A stretch of 63,518 nt of DNA from Croceibacterium_B sp035470785 (GCA_035470785.1 DATIQN010000055.1:1-63518), one strand, 5' to 3'; positions 18,049 to 26,864 are shown, counted from the stretch's first letter. Numbers and translations: made by a program. Notes: generated from the letters alone by a model not told the origin.

Positions 18049-18326
18049 GCCCGATCGCCGTCCTGGCGCTGCTGCTGGGCGGGTGCGCCGCAGTGCAGAA
18101 GCCTGTCGCCAGCGCGCCGCCGCCCGTGCAGACGGCATGCGTCGATCCGGCGCAAATTCCCGCCGAACCGCCGATGGTCGGGCAGAAGTTCAACGGCGAC
18201 GCCAAGCACGACCTCATGGTCCTCGCGCCCAACGCCAAGGCGCTGCGCGAATGGGGCGAGCAACTGCACTCGATGCTGCAGGCCTGCGCGCCGCCGCTGG
18301 CGGCCGCTCCTGCGGCTAAGCCGTAA
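18006..18326 (+). CDS. Rz1-like outer-membrane lipoprotein (o-spanin), overlapping the Rz-like gene
   Basis: 106 residues from a TTG at 18006 that has AGGGAAG upstream. There is no ATG in this frame at the right place, so it is easily missed. The signal peptide ends in a lipobox (ALLLGGCAAV), followed by a Pro-rich stretch (ASAPPPVQTACVDPAQIP, then AEPP) and a C-terminal helix with ALREWGEQLHSML, typical of Rz1 partners. It overlaps the Rz-like gene by 43 bases in another frame, the classic overlapping spanin layout. Its stop overlaps the convergent esterase gene by 11 bases. Confidence 0.6.
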   Translation: MRNPEVDSRRYRALGPIAVLALLLGGCAAVQKPVASAPPPVQTACVDPAQIPAEPPMVGQKFNGDAKHDLMVLAPNAKALREWGEQLHSMLQACAPPLAAAPAAKP

Positions 18327-19188
18327 CCCGGCGCACGAAGTCCGCCACCAGCAACTCGACATCCTTCACCGGACTGCCGAGCGACTGCGACGGCGTCAGG
18401 TGGTTGTGGCCGACAAGGTAGTGCATCTCGGGATAGCTGCCCTTCGCCTCGCCCCAAGCGCCGGCCACACGTGCGGCTTCCTGCTGGAACGGCGCCGGAT
18501 CGAACTCGCTGACGGTGAAGCATAGCGGCACTGGCGTAGCGAGCAGGCCGGGCACGCAGTTGGCCTCCGCGTACTTCGAGGGGTCGCTGCCGTAATAGGC
18601 GCGGTGGTTGTCGTTCGGCGTGCCGCGCACAGTGTCGTAGAGCCCGCTCATCAGCACCGCGCCGCGCGCACCGCCACCGGGCACCGCGTGGAATTGCGAA
18701 TGCGCGAGGTAGCTCGCGACGTGAACCGCGCCCGCCGACTGGCCCGACAGCACGATCCGCTCGGGATCGCCGCCGTACTGGGCGATGTTGGCGCGGATCC
18801 ACTCGACCACCTGCTTGAGGTCTTCCGGCCCCGCCGGCCACGGGTGCGCCGGGGCGAGGCGGTAAGTCGGCACCGCGCCGATCCAGCCGTGGCGCGCGGC
18901 AAAATCGCCGACATTGCGGTAGAACGGTCCCGGCGGATTGCGCTTGTCGCCCATGATGAAGCCGCCGCCGTGAACGAACACGAAGACCGGCGCGTTCTCG
19001 ATGTTCTGCTGACGATAGAGGTCGAGCCGGTTGCGCGGATCGGGACCGTAGAGGAAATCTTCCTCCTCGATCGTCTGCGGGTCCATCCCTTCAAACATGC
19101 CGGCCATCATCATGCTCGTGCCGCCGAGCAGGTCGGGCGTCAGGTCGCGGCCGAAGGCATCTATCTTGGCGCGGATCTCGGGGTTCAT
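18316..19188 (-). CDS. Alpha/beta hydrolase, hormone-sensitive-lipase-type esterase
   Basis: 290-residue cytoplasmic carboxylesterase. Oxyanion-hole motif HGGG in VFVHGGGFIMGDKR, nucleophile Ser in GQSAGA (VLSGQSAGAVHVASYLA), Asp in the VSEFDPAPF region, and His in YLVGHNHLTPSQ. It likely hydrolyses a short-chain or aromatic ester. AGGAGAGCCG precedes the ATG, which directly abuts the stop of the zinc alcohol dehydrogenase gene. It is the third gene of an aldehyde dehydrogenase, alcohol dehydrogenase, esterase operon. Confidence 0.83.
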   Translation of the reverse strand: MNPEIRAKIDAFGRDLTPDLLGGTSMMMAGMFEGMDPQTIEEEDFLYGPDPRNRLDLYRQQNIENAPVFVFVHGGGFIMGDKRNPPGPFYRNVGDFAARHGWIGAVPTYRLAPAHPWPAGPEDLKQVVEWIRANIAQYGGDPERIVLSGQSAGAVHVASYLAHSQFHAVPGGGARGAVLMSGLYDTVRGTPNDNHRAYYGSDPSKYAEANCVPGLLATPVPLCFTVSEFDPAPFQQEAARVAGAWGEAKGSYPEMHYLVGHNHLTPSQSLGSPVKDVELLVADFVRRVTA

Positions 19189-20280
19189 TTACGGCTCTCC
19201 TATCAGCAGCACGGGCTTGATCGCCTTGCCCGAATGGGCGTCGGCGAAGGCGCGGTCGATCTCGGCGAAGGGGTAGAAAGTCAGCAGGCGGTCGAATGGG
19301 AAGCGCCCCTGGCGCCAGTGATCGACCAGCTTGGGCAGAAATAGGCCCGGGTGCGCATCGCCCCCGAGGATACCGCGCAATTGCTTACCGCCGGCGAGCA
19401 TGGCGAACATCTTCGGCGTCCATTCTCCTCGCGGCGCGGCGACAAACCCGGCGGTGCCGTTCATCGCCAGGCATTCGAGCGCCATGGTGTGCACGTCGGG
19501 CACGGTCGTGGTGTTGAAACTGAAATCGACCCCGCGGCCGGTGACGGCGCGAACCTTGGCGGCGACGCCGTCCTCGTCGGCCAGGATGCAATCGGTCGCG
19601 CCGAGTTCGCGCGCCAGTTCGAGCCGCTCGCGGTTGATATCGACCGCGACGATCCGCCGCGCGCCGACCAGCTTTGCCGCCATGACGGCGCTGAGGCCGA
19701 CCCCGCCGGTGCCGAACACCGCGATCGTGTCGCCATAGCGCACATTCAACGCCTCGATCACCGCGCCCGCGCCGGTGACGACGCCGCAACCGAGCGGCCC
19801 GAGCTTTTCGAGCGGCAAGTCCTTGTCCATCTTCACTGCGGTGCGCTGTGGCACGAGGCAATGCGTGGCGAAGCTCGACTGGCCGAAGAAGTGCGAGTGG
19901 ACCGCGCCGCCCTCAAGCGAGGTCGAGCCATCGAGCCGCTTCCCGCCGAAGCACAGCGGCATGGCGAGATCGCAGTAAGTCGGGCGGTTGGCCTTGCAGC
20001 TCGGGCAATGCCCGCACGAGTTACCACTGAGGATCACGTGATCGCCGATTTCGAAGCCGGCCACGCCCTCGCCGAGCCTCTCGACTACGCCAGCACCTTC
20101 GTGGCCAAGCACGATCGGGTGCGGCGAGTGGCGGCCGGGGTGCTCATGCAAATCCGTGTGGCAGATGCCGGTCGCGACCAGCCGAATGCGCATCTCGCCC
20201 GCGCGCGGCTCCTCCAGTTCGAGCTGTTCGAGCGCAGGCGCGTCGGTGGACCCGCGGCTGACGGCGGCGGTGATCTTCAT
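19189..20280 (-). CDS. Zinc-dependent alcohol dehydrogenase (aryl/benzyl-alcohol type MDR)
   Basis: 363-residue medium-chain dehydrogenase oxidising an alcohol to an aldehyde with NAD(P). Catalytic zinc: Cys and His in TGICHTDLHEH with GHEGAGVVE. Structural zinc: four cysteines in SCGHCPSCKANRPTYC. Rossmann motif VFGTGGVGLSAVMA. The pattern fits class III/benzyl-alcohol dehydrogenases. Its ATG overlaps the stop of the aldehyde dehydrogenase gene (ATGA), so the pair could carry an alcohol to the acid. The long open frame reaching 21399 is read-through behind the aldehyde dehydrogenase gene. Confidence 0.88.
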   Translation of the reverse strand: MKITAAVSRGSTDAPALEQLELEEPRAGEMRIRLVATGICHTDLHEHPGRHSPHPIVLGHEGAGVVERLGEGVAGFEIGDHVILSGNSCGHCPSCKANRPTYCDLAMPLCFGGKRLDGSTSLEGGAVHSHFFGQSSFATHCLVPQRTAVKMDKDLPLEKLGPLGCGVVTGAGAVIEALNVRYGDTIAVFGTGGVGLSAVMAAKLVGARRIVAVDINRERLELARELGATDCILADEDGVAAKVRAVTGRGVDFSFNTTTVPDVHTMALECLAMNGTAGFVAAPRGEWTPKMFAMLAGGKQLRGILGGDAHPGLFLPKLVDHWRQGRFPFDRLLTFYPFAEIDRAFADAHSGKAIKPVLLIGEP

Positions 20281-21740
20281 GCCTGGCTGCCGAGGTGATG
20301 ATCGTCCTGGATGTCCGCCACCGGCCCGGTCTGCGTCAGCAGGCACTTGCGGCGCAGGAAGCGGCGCAGGCTCTCGGGCCCGATGCGTGGAGCGCCGTAG
20401 CCCGACCAGCCGAAGCTGTCGGAGCCGAACGTGCGCAGTTTGGCGAAGGTGAGGAAAGTATCCTGCAGGAATATCCCGCCGGCGTTGATTCGCCGGCCGA
20501 TCGCCCTGGCTTCCTCGGCGGTGCCCGCGATCACGCTGGCGGTGAGGCCGAACTGGGTGTCGTTGGCGAGGCGGATCGCTTCCTCGGTGTCCTTGTAGGC
20601 CATGACGGGAATGCACGGGCCGAAGGTCTCGTCCTGCATGATCAGCATGTCGTGGTTGACGCCGGTGAGCACCGTCGGGCGGACGTAAAGCCCGCCGCCG
20701 ATATTCTCGATCTCGCCGCCGGTGAGGATCTTGGCGCCCTTGGCGGTGGCGTCGGCGAGGTGCTGCATCACGATGTCCGCCTGCGGGGCGAAGGTGAACG
20801 GCCCGATGTGTCCGGCGCGCGGATTGTCGGCGTTGAGCCGTACCGCCATGGCCTTCTCGACAAGCTTGGCGACGAACGCTTCGTGCACGCTCTCGTGAAC
20901 GTACACGCGCTCGACCGAATAGCAGACCTGCCCGGTGGCATAGACCGCGCCGCGCAGCACGGCGGTCGCCGCGCGGTCGAGGTCGGCGTTTTCGGTGACC
21001 ACGCAGGGGTCCTTGCCGCCGAGCTCTAGGTTGCACGGAATCAGCCGCTCGGCGCATGCGACCGCGACCTTGCGGCCCGTGGGCACTGAGCCGGTGAAGC
21101 AGATCGTGTCGGCCTCGGCGATCACCGCCTGGCCGACTTCGCCCGGGCCAGTGACGTAGTCGAACATGGCCGCAAGCTCGGGCACATCCCGGACGGTCTC
21201 GAACAGCGTCTCGATCACACGAGGCGTGACCTCGCTCGGCTTGAGCAGGACCGCGCTGCCCGCGAACAGTGCCGGCACCGCGTCGAGCAGCGCCAGCATC
21301 AGCGGCGCGTTCCAGGGGCTGATGACGCCGACGAGCGGGTAGGCGACGACCTGGCTTTCTATCTCGACCGTGGGCATCGAGGTGCTCATGCCCTGCCATT
21401 TCAGCGCCTCGAAGGCTTTGGGCGCGTCCTCAAGCCAGCCGGCGATATTGCCCATAGTGATGAAGCCCTGGATGTAGCTGGTGTGGCACCCGCCGGTATC
21501 GACGGCATCGGCCTCGCCGATGTCGGCCGCGCGCGCCTTCACCGCGCCGAGCCAGCGCGCCATCACGCCGCAGCGGCCCGCCACGCCCATCGCCTCCCAG
21601 GCCGCCTGGTTCACGCGCAAACGCGCCGCCTTTTCAGCCACTTCGGCCTGGCTGGAGACCGCCAGCGTGTGATCCGTCAACCCGGTGCGCGGGTTGCGGA
21701 CTTCGAGCATGGCTTCCTGTGCGATCGCTGCCGACGCCAT
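20277..21740 (-). CDS. NAD(P)-dependent aldehyde dehydrogenase
   Basis: 487-residue ALDH superfamily enzyme turning an aldehyde into the acid. Motifs: PWNAPLMLALLDAVPALFAG, the general-base Glu in CNLELGGKDP, and the catalytic Cys in YATGQVCYSVERV. The ATG at 21740 has AGGGAGAA upstream; the frame is open to 22427 but the extra part is behind the mini-protein genes. First gene of a three-gene minus-strand operon. The intergenic region upstream has a single TAAC half-site but not the paired operator. Confidence 0.88.
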   Translation of the reverse strand: MASAAIAQEAMLEVRNPRTGLTDHTLAVSSQAEVAEKAARLRVNQAAWEAMGVAGRCGVMARWLGAVKARAADIGEADAVDTGGCHTSYIQGFITMGNIAGWLEDAPKAFEALKWQGMSTSMPTVEIESQVVAYPLVGVISPWNAPLMLALLDAVPALFAGSAVLLKPSEVTPRVIETLFETVRDVPELAAMFDYVTGPGEVGQAVIAEADTICFTGSVPTGRKVAVACAERLIPCNLELGGKDPCVVTENADLDRAATAVLRGAVYATGQVCYSVERVYVHESVHEAFVAKLVEKAMAVRLNADNPRAGHIGPFTFAPQADIVMQHLADATAKGAKILTGGEIENIGGGLYVRPTVLTGVNHDMLIMQDETFGPCIPVMAYKDTEEAIRLANDTQFGLTASVIAGTAEEARAIGRRINAGGIFLQDTFLTFAKLRTFGSDSFGWSGYGAPRIGPESLRRFLRRKCLLTQTGPVADIQDDHHLGSQA

Positions 21741-21934
21741 CGTTCTCCCTTCGAAATTCCTCGTTGTTGCGTAACGCGTGAGCCGCCCCGTGGGTAGCGC
21801 GAAGTGACGGATTCCGCAGACTGGCGCGAGCCGCGCGCGTCCTGTCGAGAATGCGTTCATCGCACGGGATACACGGCCCGCCCCAGCGTTAGTCCCATAC
21901 CCCGCAACGGTGCGGATCGAGAGCGAAGAGTCGT

Positions 21935-22138
21935 ATGACCGATCAGAACAGCAATACGGGCCAGCCGCAGACCCCCGGCCAGCAGCAGCCCGGACAGCAG
22001 CCGAACCCCGGCCAAGAACAACAGGAAGATGGCCAGCTGGGTCAGCAGCTCGGCCAGCCACAGCAGCCGGGCCAGCAGCAAGAGCAGCAGGGTGGCCAGG
22101 CCCCGCAGCCGGATGAAGGCGGCAGCAGCGAAGGCTGA
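21935..22138 (+). CDS. Gln/Pro/Gly-rich 67-residue disordered mini-protein
   Basis: Nearly all Gln, Gly, Pro, Asn and acidic residues (MTDQNSNTGQPQTPGQQQPG and on). No hydrophobic core, so probably disordered and soluble. GAGCGAAGAG precedes the ATG. A second gene of similar style follows at 22267. The repetitive CAGCAG-type coding could also arise by chance on a GC-rich strand, but two adjacent frames with ribosome sites and a shared downstream stem-loop favour real genes. I do not recognise a family; Gln/Gly-rich stress proteins are one possibility. Confidence 0.5.
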   Translation: MTDQNSNTGQPQTPGQQQPGQQPNPGQEQQEDGQLGQQLGQPQQPGQQQEQQGGQAPQPDEGGSSEG

Positions 22139-22266
22139 CCGTAACGACGTGGACAGCGCGCGATCCGGGGAGAGCCACGTATCGGCTCAATTTCCGGAAC
22201 GACGCGCTGCTAACGTTTTGATTCTCCAGTCCGTCGGCCAATGGCGGACACAAGAGGAGATATCTG

Positions 22267-22434
22267 ATGGGTAACAAGAGCAGCGGCTCCGGCCGCCAGC
22301 AGCAGTCCGGCCGTTCAGGCCAGCAGGGCCGCCAGCAGCAGGGCGGCAACCGCCAGCACGAACAGCAGGGCGATAGCGGCCGCCAGATGGGCGATCGCGA
22401 TAGCGATCGCGGCAACCGCAACGACAACCGCTGA
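22267..22434 (+). CDS. Gln/Gly/Arg-rich 55-residue mini-protein
   Basis: Short protein of Gly, Gln, Arg, Ser and Asp (MGNKSSGSGRQQQSGRSGQQ, then a DRDSDRGNRND tail), basic in the first half and polar-charged at the end. AGGAG lies ten bases before the ATG, a good site. A strong stem-loop follows 18 bases after the stop. The Arg/Gly spacing recalls RNA-binding RGG-type tails. No known family. It is shorter than most annotation cut-offs. Confidence 0.55.
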   Translation: MGNKSSGSGRQQQSGRSGQQGRQQQGGNRQHEQQGDSGRQMGDRDSDRGNRNDNR

Positions 22435-22452
22435 TCTTATCGATCACACGGA

Positions 22453-22479
22453 CAAGGGCCGTGCGATGCGCGGCCCTTG
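22453..22479 (+). terminator. Stem-loop terminator after the mini-proteins
   Basis: Nine-base perfect stem (CAAGGGCCG with CGGCCCTTG) and a nine-base loop, followed by TCTTATCC. The T-tract is short. It lies between the mini-protein gene and the end of the convergent TonB-receptor gene and may serve both strands. Confidence 0.6.
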
Positions 22480-22492
22480 TCTTATCCGGGCC

Positions 22493-24508
22493 CTAGAACC
22501 CGTACCTGAAGCCCGCCCAGAGCGTGCGCGGGGTGCCCAAATCCTCGGAGCCGGCCTGGTTGCGGGTGATCACCGTGGCATCGAACAGGTTTTCCGCGCG
22601 GACGACGAAGCTCAGCCGGTCGACCAGCGGCACTTGCCCGAACAGGTCGACCGTCGTCGCCGCCGGCAGCACGTCGGTCTGCTTGTCGTCCTCGTACTGC
22701 TTGCCGACATGGCGAAGGGTGGCGGAAAATGTCATGTGCTCGGCCGGGTGGTAGCTCACCGTCGCGCTTTCGTCCCACGCCGGGGTCTGCGACGGGATGA
22801 AGCCGTCGAGATCGGTGCCCGGGCCGTGTTGCCGCGCGTGGGTGTAAGCGACCGACGCATCGAAGCCGAACTTGCCGACATTGGCTTGCGCGCCGAGCTC
22901 GATGCCTTTGGCAAGAATCGCCTGGATGTTCTCGCGCTTCCTCAGGTTGGTCCCGATGGTGACGTTGGTGATCGCATCCTTGGCCTTGTTGTTGAAGGCG
23001 GTGAGCGAGAGCTTGAACGCCGCTGACGGCTGCCAGTCGATTCCGGCCTCGTAGCCGACCAGCCGCTCGGGCTTGAGGTTCTCGTTAGCCTGGGTGGTGA
23101 CCGGAAAGACCACGAACGGGCGGTAAAGCTCGTTGAGCGTCGGCAGCCGCAGGCTCGAATACGCTGCCGCGCGCAGCTCGAGCGCCTTGCTGGCGTGAAC
23201 CACGGCGCCGCCGCGCCAGGTGAATTGCCAGTCCGAGCGGTTGGGGAAGGTGTTGTCGATGGTCGCGGTGCCGGCGCCGTTGACCGATCGGAAGTATCCG
23301 TCCTTGATGGCATAGCTGTCGCCGCGCACGCCGCCGGTCAGGGTAACGATGCCGAGCGCCCAGTCGTCTTCGGCGAACAGGCCCCAGTCGGTGTTGACCC
23401 CGCCGCCAAAGCGGTGCGCGGTGAGGACGCCGGTGGAAGCGTTGTAGGCATCTTCCTTGAGGTCGCCTTTCGAGCGGCGATAATCGGTGCCGAAACGCAG
23501 GGTATGCCCGCCGCCGACCGGCGGGCGGATCTCGATCTTGCCGCCCTGCCCATCGGCCGGGGTATCCTTCTGGTCGAGCGACAGCTTGTATGTGCTCGAC
23601 GAGACGACCTTATTGTTAAAGTTGCGCCACTGGGCATAGGCGAGCGCGTCGAATTGCCACGCGCCGCGGCCGACAACGCGCGCGCTGATATCCTGCCCCT
23701 GCATCCCGGTGGTCGCGCCGGCGAAGCGCAGCACGCGGTTGTCCTCGAACGCGAGGCCACGCAACTGCAGCGTGAGGTCGCTGCCGATCGGCTCGACCAG
23801 CCGCGCGCTGGTCGACCAGCTGTCGTACTTCGCGCGCACGGTGGCGGGCACGCGCTGGCTTTCGGGCGTGGTGAAGAAGCCCTTGCCGCGATCCCAGCGG
23901 CCGCTAACGACCGCGTAACCGTCGCCGAGTTCGGGCGCGATCGAGCCGCTGAGCTCGGTTTCGGCGCGGTCGTCGATCATCGCCGAACCGGTGAACAAGC
24001 CGAGGTCGCGCGCATCGGCGCTGTCGAGTTCGATCACCCCGGCAAGCGCGCCCGAACCGAACGGCCCCGAGCCGCCGCCGCGGGTGACGCGGATGCTGCC
24101 GAGCCGCTCGGGCGCGATCGCCGAGAACGGCACGTAGCCGAAGAACGGGTCGACCATCGGCACGCCATCGAGCAGCACTAGCGCGCGGCTGGTGGCGTTG
24201 CCGCCAAGCGCACGCAGCGTGATTCCTTGCGCCGAAGGGTTGGACGAGCGGCTGTCCGAACGGCGGAATTGCTGGAAACCGGCGACGTTCTGCAGCGCAT
24301 CCTCGAGCCTGCCCGACGAGGTCGAAACGATATCGTCGTGGCTGAGCACTTGCGTGTCGTAGGCGGGGGTGGCCGGCGTTTCGGCAAGGCCTTTGCCGGT
24401 GACGACGATTGGCTGGTTCTCGGTCGCGGCGGGAGCCGCGGCGTCTTGCGCGAGCGCCGGAGCAGCGGGCAAAGCGAGGCTCGCGAGCGCGAAGTACTTG
24501 ATCTTCAT
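22493..24508 (-). CDS. TonB-dependent outer-membrane receptor
   Basis: 671-residue receptor. The ATG at 24508 gives a standard signal peptide (MKIKYFALASLALPAAPALA); the longer frame from 24622 has no support. A TonB-box-like stretch (QPIVVTGKGL) precedes the plug, with SSGRLEDALQNVAGFQQFRR and RALGGNATSRALVLLDGVP, then a 22-strand barrel closing on a terminal aromatic (GFRYGF). The substrate is unknown; context suggests an aromatic compound or metal chelate. It is divergent from an exported NTF2-like gene (106 bases). Confidence 0.85.
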   Translation of the reverse strand: MKIKYFALASLALPAAPALAQDAAAPAATENQPIVVTGKGLAETPATPAYDTQVLSHDDIVSTSSGRLEDALQNVAGFQQFRRSDSRSSNPSAQGITLRALGGNATSRALVLLDGVPMVDPFFGYVPFSAIAPERLGSIRVTRGGGSGPFGSGALAGVIELDSADARDLGLFTGSAMIDDRAETELSGSIAPELGDGYAVVSGRWDRGKGFFTTPESQRVPATVRAKYDSWSTSARLVEPIGSDLTLQLRGLAFEDNRVLRFAGATTGMQGQDISARVVGRGAWQFDALAYAQWRNFNNKVVSSSTYKLSLDQKDTPADGQGGKIEIRPPVGGGHTLRFGTDYRRSKGDLKEDAYNASTGVLTAHRFGGGVNTDWGLFAEDDWALGIVTLTGGVRGDSYAIKDGYFRSVNGAGTATIDNTFPNRSDWQFTWRGGAVVHASKALELRAAAYSSLRLPTLNELYRPFVVFPVTTQANENLKPERLVGYEAGIDWQPSAAFKLSLTAFNNKAKDAITNVTIGTNLRKRENIQAILAKGIELGAQANVGKFGFDASVAYTHARQHGPGTDLDGFIPSQTPAWDESATVSYHPAEHMTFSATLRHVGKQYEDDKQTDVLPAATTVDLFGQVPLVDRLSFVVRAENLFDATVITRNQAGSEDLGTPRTLWAGFRYGF

Positions 24509-24614
24509 GGGTCCCTCAATGCAGTCTCGTTGACTTTGTCCGGGCTGATAGCGGAGCGCGCTTGCCGTGTCACCATACGTTTGGCAGGGTGGTCTGAACG
24601 GGAGATTTCCGCCC

Positions 24615-25142
24615 ATGCGCAAGATTGTTGCCGCGGCGCTGCTGATGACCGGCAGCGCGCTTTACGCCCAGGAGACAAAGCCGCCGATGACCACGACCCC
24701 GCCGCAAGTTGCTCACGACCAGCAGGCCCTGCTCGCCAGCCCCGACCCGAAGCTCGCCGCCAAAAAGAAGCTGGTCTACGACATGTACCGCATCGTGCTG
24801 CAGGCCGGCCTGTGGGAGCGCGCGGGCGAATTCATTCGCGACGATTACGTTCAGCACAATCCCAACGCCGGGCAGGGCCTGGCGGGCGTGCAGGACTACA
24901 TCCGCAAGACCCGCCCCCACCGGCCGATCACGGACACGCTCGAGCTGCCGCTGATCAACCTCATCGCCGAGGGCGACAACGTGATGACCGCCTTCGTCCG
25001 CCCGGAGAAGGACGCGAACGGGCAGACCTACTATTCGACGTGGTTCGACCTCTACCGCATCCAGAACGGCAAAATCGCCGAGCATTGGGATCCGATGCTC
25101 AAGAGCGACAAGCCGGTCGATCCGAACGAGAAGAAGCTCTAG
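24615..25142 (+). CDS. Exported NTF2/SnoaL-like protein
   Basis: 175 residues with an N-terminal signal peptide (MRKIVAAALLMTGSALYAQE) and an NTF2-like domain: VYDMYRIVLQAGLWERAGEF, YVQHNPNAGQG, LINLIAEGDNVM, and the final sheet FDLYRIQNGKIAEHWD. The QHNP and EHWD words put it with SnoaL-type polyketide-cyclase-like proteins. Export to the periplasm is unusual for this fold. GGGAGA precedes the ATG. Its stop overlaps the end of the convergent rlpA-like gene by four bases. Function unknown. Confidence 0.72.
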   Translation: MRKIVAAALLMTGSALYAQETKPPMTTTPPQVAHDQQALLASPDPKLAAKKKLVYDMYRIVLQAGLWERAGEFIRDDYVQHNPNAGQGLAGVQDYIRKTRPHRPITDTLELPLINLIAEGDNVMTAFVRPEKDANGQTYYSTWFDLYRIQNGKIAEHWDPMLKSDKPVDPNEKKL

Positions 25143-25747
25143 CCGCCGCTCGCCAGTTGCTGACGCAAGCGGCTGAGCTCGCGTTCCGGAACAGGACCGA
25201 GCGGCCGTGTCGGCTTGCCCTGGCGCAAGCGCTCGCGGTCCTTTTCCGACGGCTGCACCACGCGCACGCGGACCGGGGCCGTACTCTTGATTCCGAGCTG
25301 CTCGGCCGCGCCGCGCGACAGGTCGATGATCCGCCTGTGCCCGGCGAACGGCCCGCGGTCGTTGACGCGCACGATGATCCTCTTGCCCGAATTGAGCGCG
25401 GTCACCTCGACGTAGGTCGGCAACGGCAGCGTGGTGTGCGCGGCGGTGATCCACTTCGCCTCGAAGCGCTCGCCGCTGGCGGTCTTGTTGCCGGATTCAT
25501 TTCCGTACCAGGTGGCGTAGCCGACCTGGTCATAAGCCGGATTGGCTGCAGGGACATATGTGGTGCCGCGCACCGTGTAGGGCTGGCCGATCCGCACCGG
25601 CACGTCGCTTACCGGCCGAAAATGCTCGCCCCCGCCGCAAGCCGCCAGGGCGAGGATACTCAGGATTAGGCCGAATACGCGTATCGCCCGCCGTTCGCCC
25701 ATGAGCCGCAGCGCGAGTGTTGGATGCTTCGTAGAAGAGCGGCTCAT
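25139..25747 (-). CDS. rlpA: RlpA-like septal-ring lipoprotein (double-psi beta-barrel)
   Basis: Up to 202 residues; a later ATG at 25702 gives a tighter lipoprotein signal. The lipobox is ALAACGGG. The barrel core has YATWYGNESGNKTASGERF and RIIVRVNDRGPFAGHRRI, the RlpA/expansin-like fold; E. coli-type RlpA binds and some versions cleave denuded peptidoglycan at the septum. No SPOR domain is seen. It is the last gene behind an oxidation operon, ten bases after the FAD monooxygenase stop, so it may simply be carried on the same transcript. Confidence 0.82.
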   Translation of the reverse strand: MSRSSTKHPTLALRLMGERRAIRVFGLILSILALAACGGGEHFRPVSDVPVRIGQPYTVRGTTYVPAANPAYDQVGYATWYGNESGNKTASGERFEAKWITAAHTTLPLPTYVEVTALNSGKRIIVRVNDRGPFAGHRRIIDLSRGAAEQLGIKSTAPVRVRVVQPSEKDRERLRQGKPTRPLGPVPERELSRLRQQLASGG

Positions 25748-25757
25748 GGATCGCCGC

Positions 25758-26864
25758 TCAGATAGGCTCGGCGACGCGACTGAACATCTCGGCGGTGACT
25801 TTGGCGTTGTCGACCGGCGGCCCCCGGCCGAGCTGGCCGAGGCAGATCGCCAGCGAAGTTTCGACGATATAGCGGCAGCGTTCGAACCGGCGCTCGCGAT
25901 AGGCCGTGAAGGCGCTTTCGGGCGTGTCGCGGCAGGCGAGCTCCTCGGCCAACACGATCGCATCCTCGATCGCCAGCCCGGCCCCCTGCCCGAGATGCGG
26001 GGTGGTAGCGTGCGCGGCGTCGCCGAGCAGGACAACCCGGCCTTTGTGCCATGGCCCATCGAGCATGACTGTCTCGAGCGGACGGTAGACGACGGCTTCG
26101 TCTTCGGTAATCCGGCCGGCGAGCTCCGCCAGCGATGCGGGCACCTTACTGCGCATGGCGTCGGCCAGCCCCTCGGTCGGATAGCGCGGATTTCCCGGCT
26201 CCGGCGTCGTCAAATACAGGTACATCAGCGAGGCCGAAATCGGCACCAGCCCGGCACCGATGGGCCCATTGTACACGTGCAGCGAGTCGAGGTCGGCCAG
26301 CCGCGGCAGGTTGTACCGCCAGACGGACTGGCCGGTGAACTCTGCCGCCGGGGCGTCGGGAAACAGCTCCGCCCGGGTCTGCGAATGGACGCCGTCGGCG
26401 CCGATCACGATGTCGAAGCGCTCTTCGCTGCCGTCCGAAAAGCGCACGATGACGCTTTCGCCGTCGTCGTCGAGGCTCTCGGCGGTCACGCCAAGGCGAA
26501 CCTGTGTCCCGTCGCCGATGGCGCGGTCACCGAGCACCTTGTGCAGCGCGCGCCGGCCGATCCCGACATTCGCCGGGCAGTCCTCGACCAGCTTCGGCGA
26601 AGACACCTTGGCGACCAGGGCCCCGTCGGGTGCATGCACCGCGACGAAATCGAACCCCACCGCCGCCGCCAGGTAATCGTCGAGCAGGCCGAGCTGCTTC
26701 ATCGCGCGCAACACGTTGCCTTGCTGCGTGATGCCGACGCCGGCGACCGACCACTCGGGATTGCGCTCGATCACCGTCACGCGATGCTGGGCGCGCCGAA
26801 GCGCGATCGCCGCGGTCAAGCCACCGATCCCGCCGCCAATTACCAGCACGTCGAGATCGGTCAT
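25758..26864 (-). CDS. FAD-dependent aromatic hydroxylase (salicylate/3-hydroxybenzoate hydroxylase-like)
   Basis: 368-residue class A flavin monooxygenase. The N-terminal dinucleotide site is GGGIGGLTAAIALRRA; the DG motif is VIGADGVHS; the GD motif is LLGDAAHATTPHLGQGAG. It should hydroxylate or decarboxyl-hydroxylate an aromatic ring using NAD(P)H and O2, in the cytoplasm. GGGAGCTGG precedes the ATG. The upstream aldehyde dehydrogenase ends 32 bases away; the order (dehydrogenases, then this hydroxylase) fits an aromatic pathway. Ring specificity cannot be assigned. Confidence 0.85.
   Translation of the reverse strand: MTDLDVLVIGGGIGGLTAAIALRRAQHRVTVIERNPEWSVAGVGITQQGNVLRAMKQLGLLDDYLAAAVGFDFVAVHAPDGALVAKVSSPKLVEDCPANVGIGRRALHKVLGDRAIGDGTQVRLGVTAESLDDDGESVIVRFSDGSEERFDIVIGADGVHSQTRAELFPDAPAAEFTGQSVWRYNLPRLADLDSLHVYNGPIGAGLVPISASLMYLYLTTPEPGNPRYPTEGLADAMRSKVPASLAELAGRITEDEAVVYRPLETVMLDGPWHKGRVVLLGDAAHATTPHLGQGAGLAIEDAIVLAEELACRDTPESAFTAYRERRFERCRYIVETSLAICLGQLGRGPPVDNAKVTAEMFSRVAEPI

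Noticed and set aside
19189..22427. Very long minus-strand open frames (over 700 codons) that would fuse the alcohol and aldehyde dehydrogenases to upstream sequence
   Set aside because: The extra parts are Arg-rich or Cys-rich shadow reading. Each enzyme has its own family start with a ribosome site or ATGA overlap.
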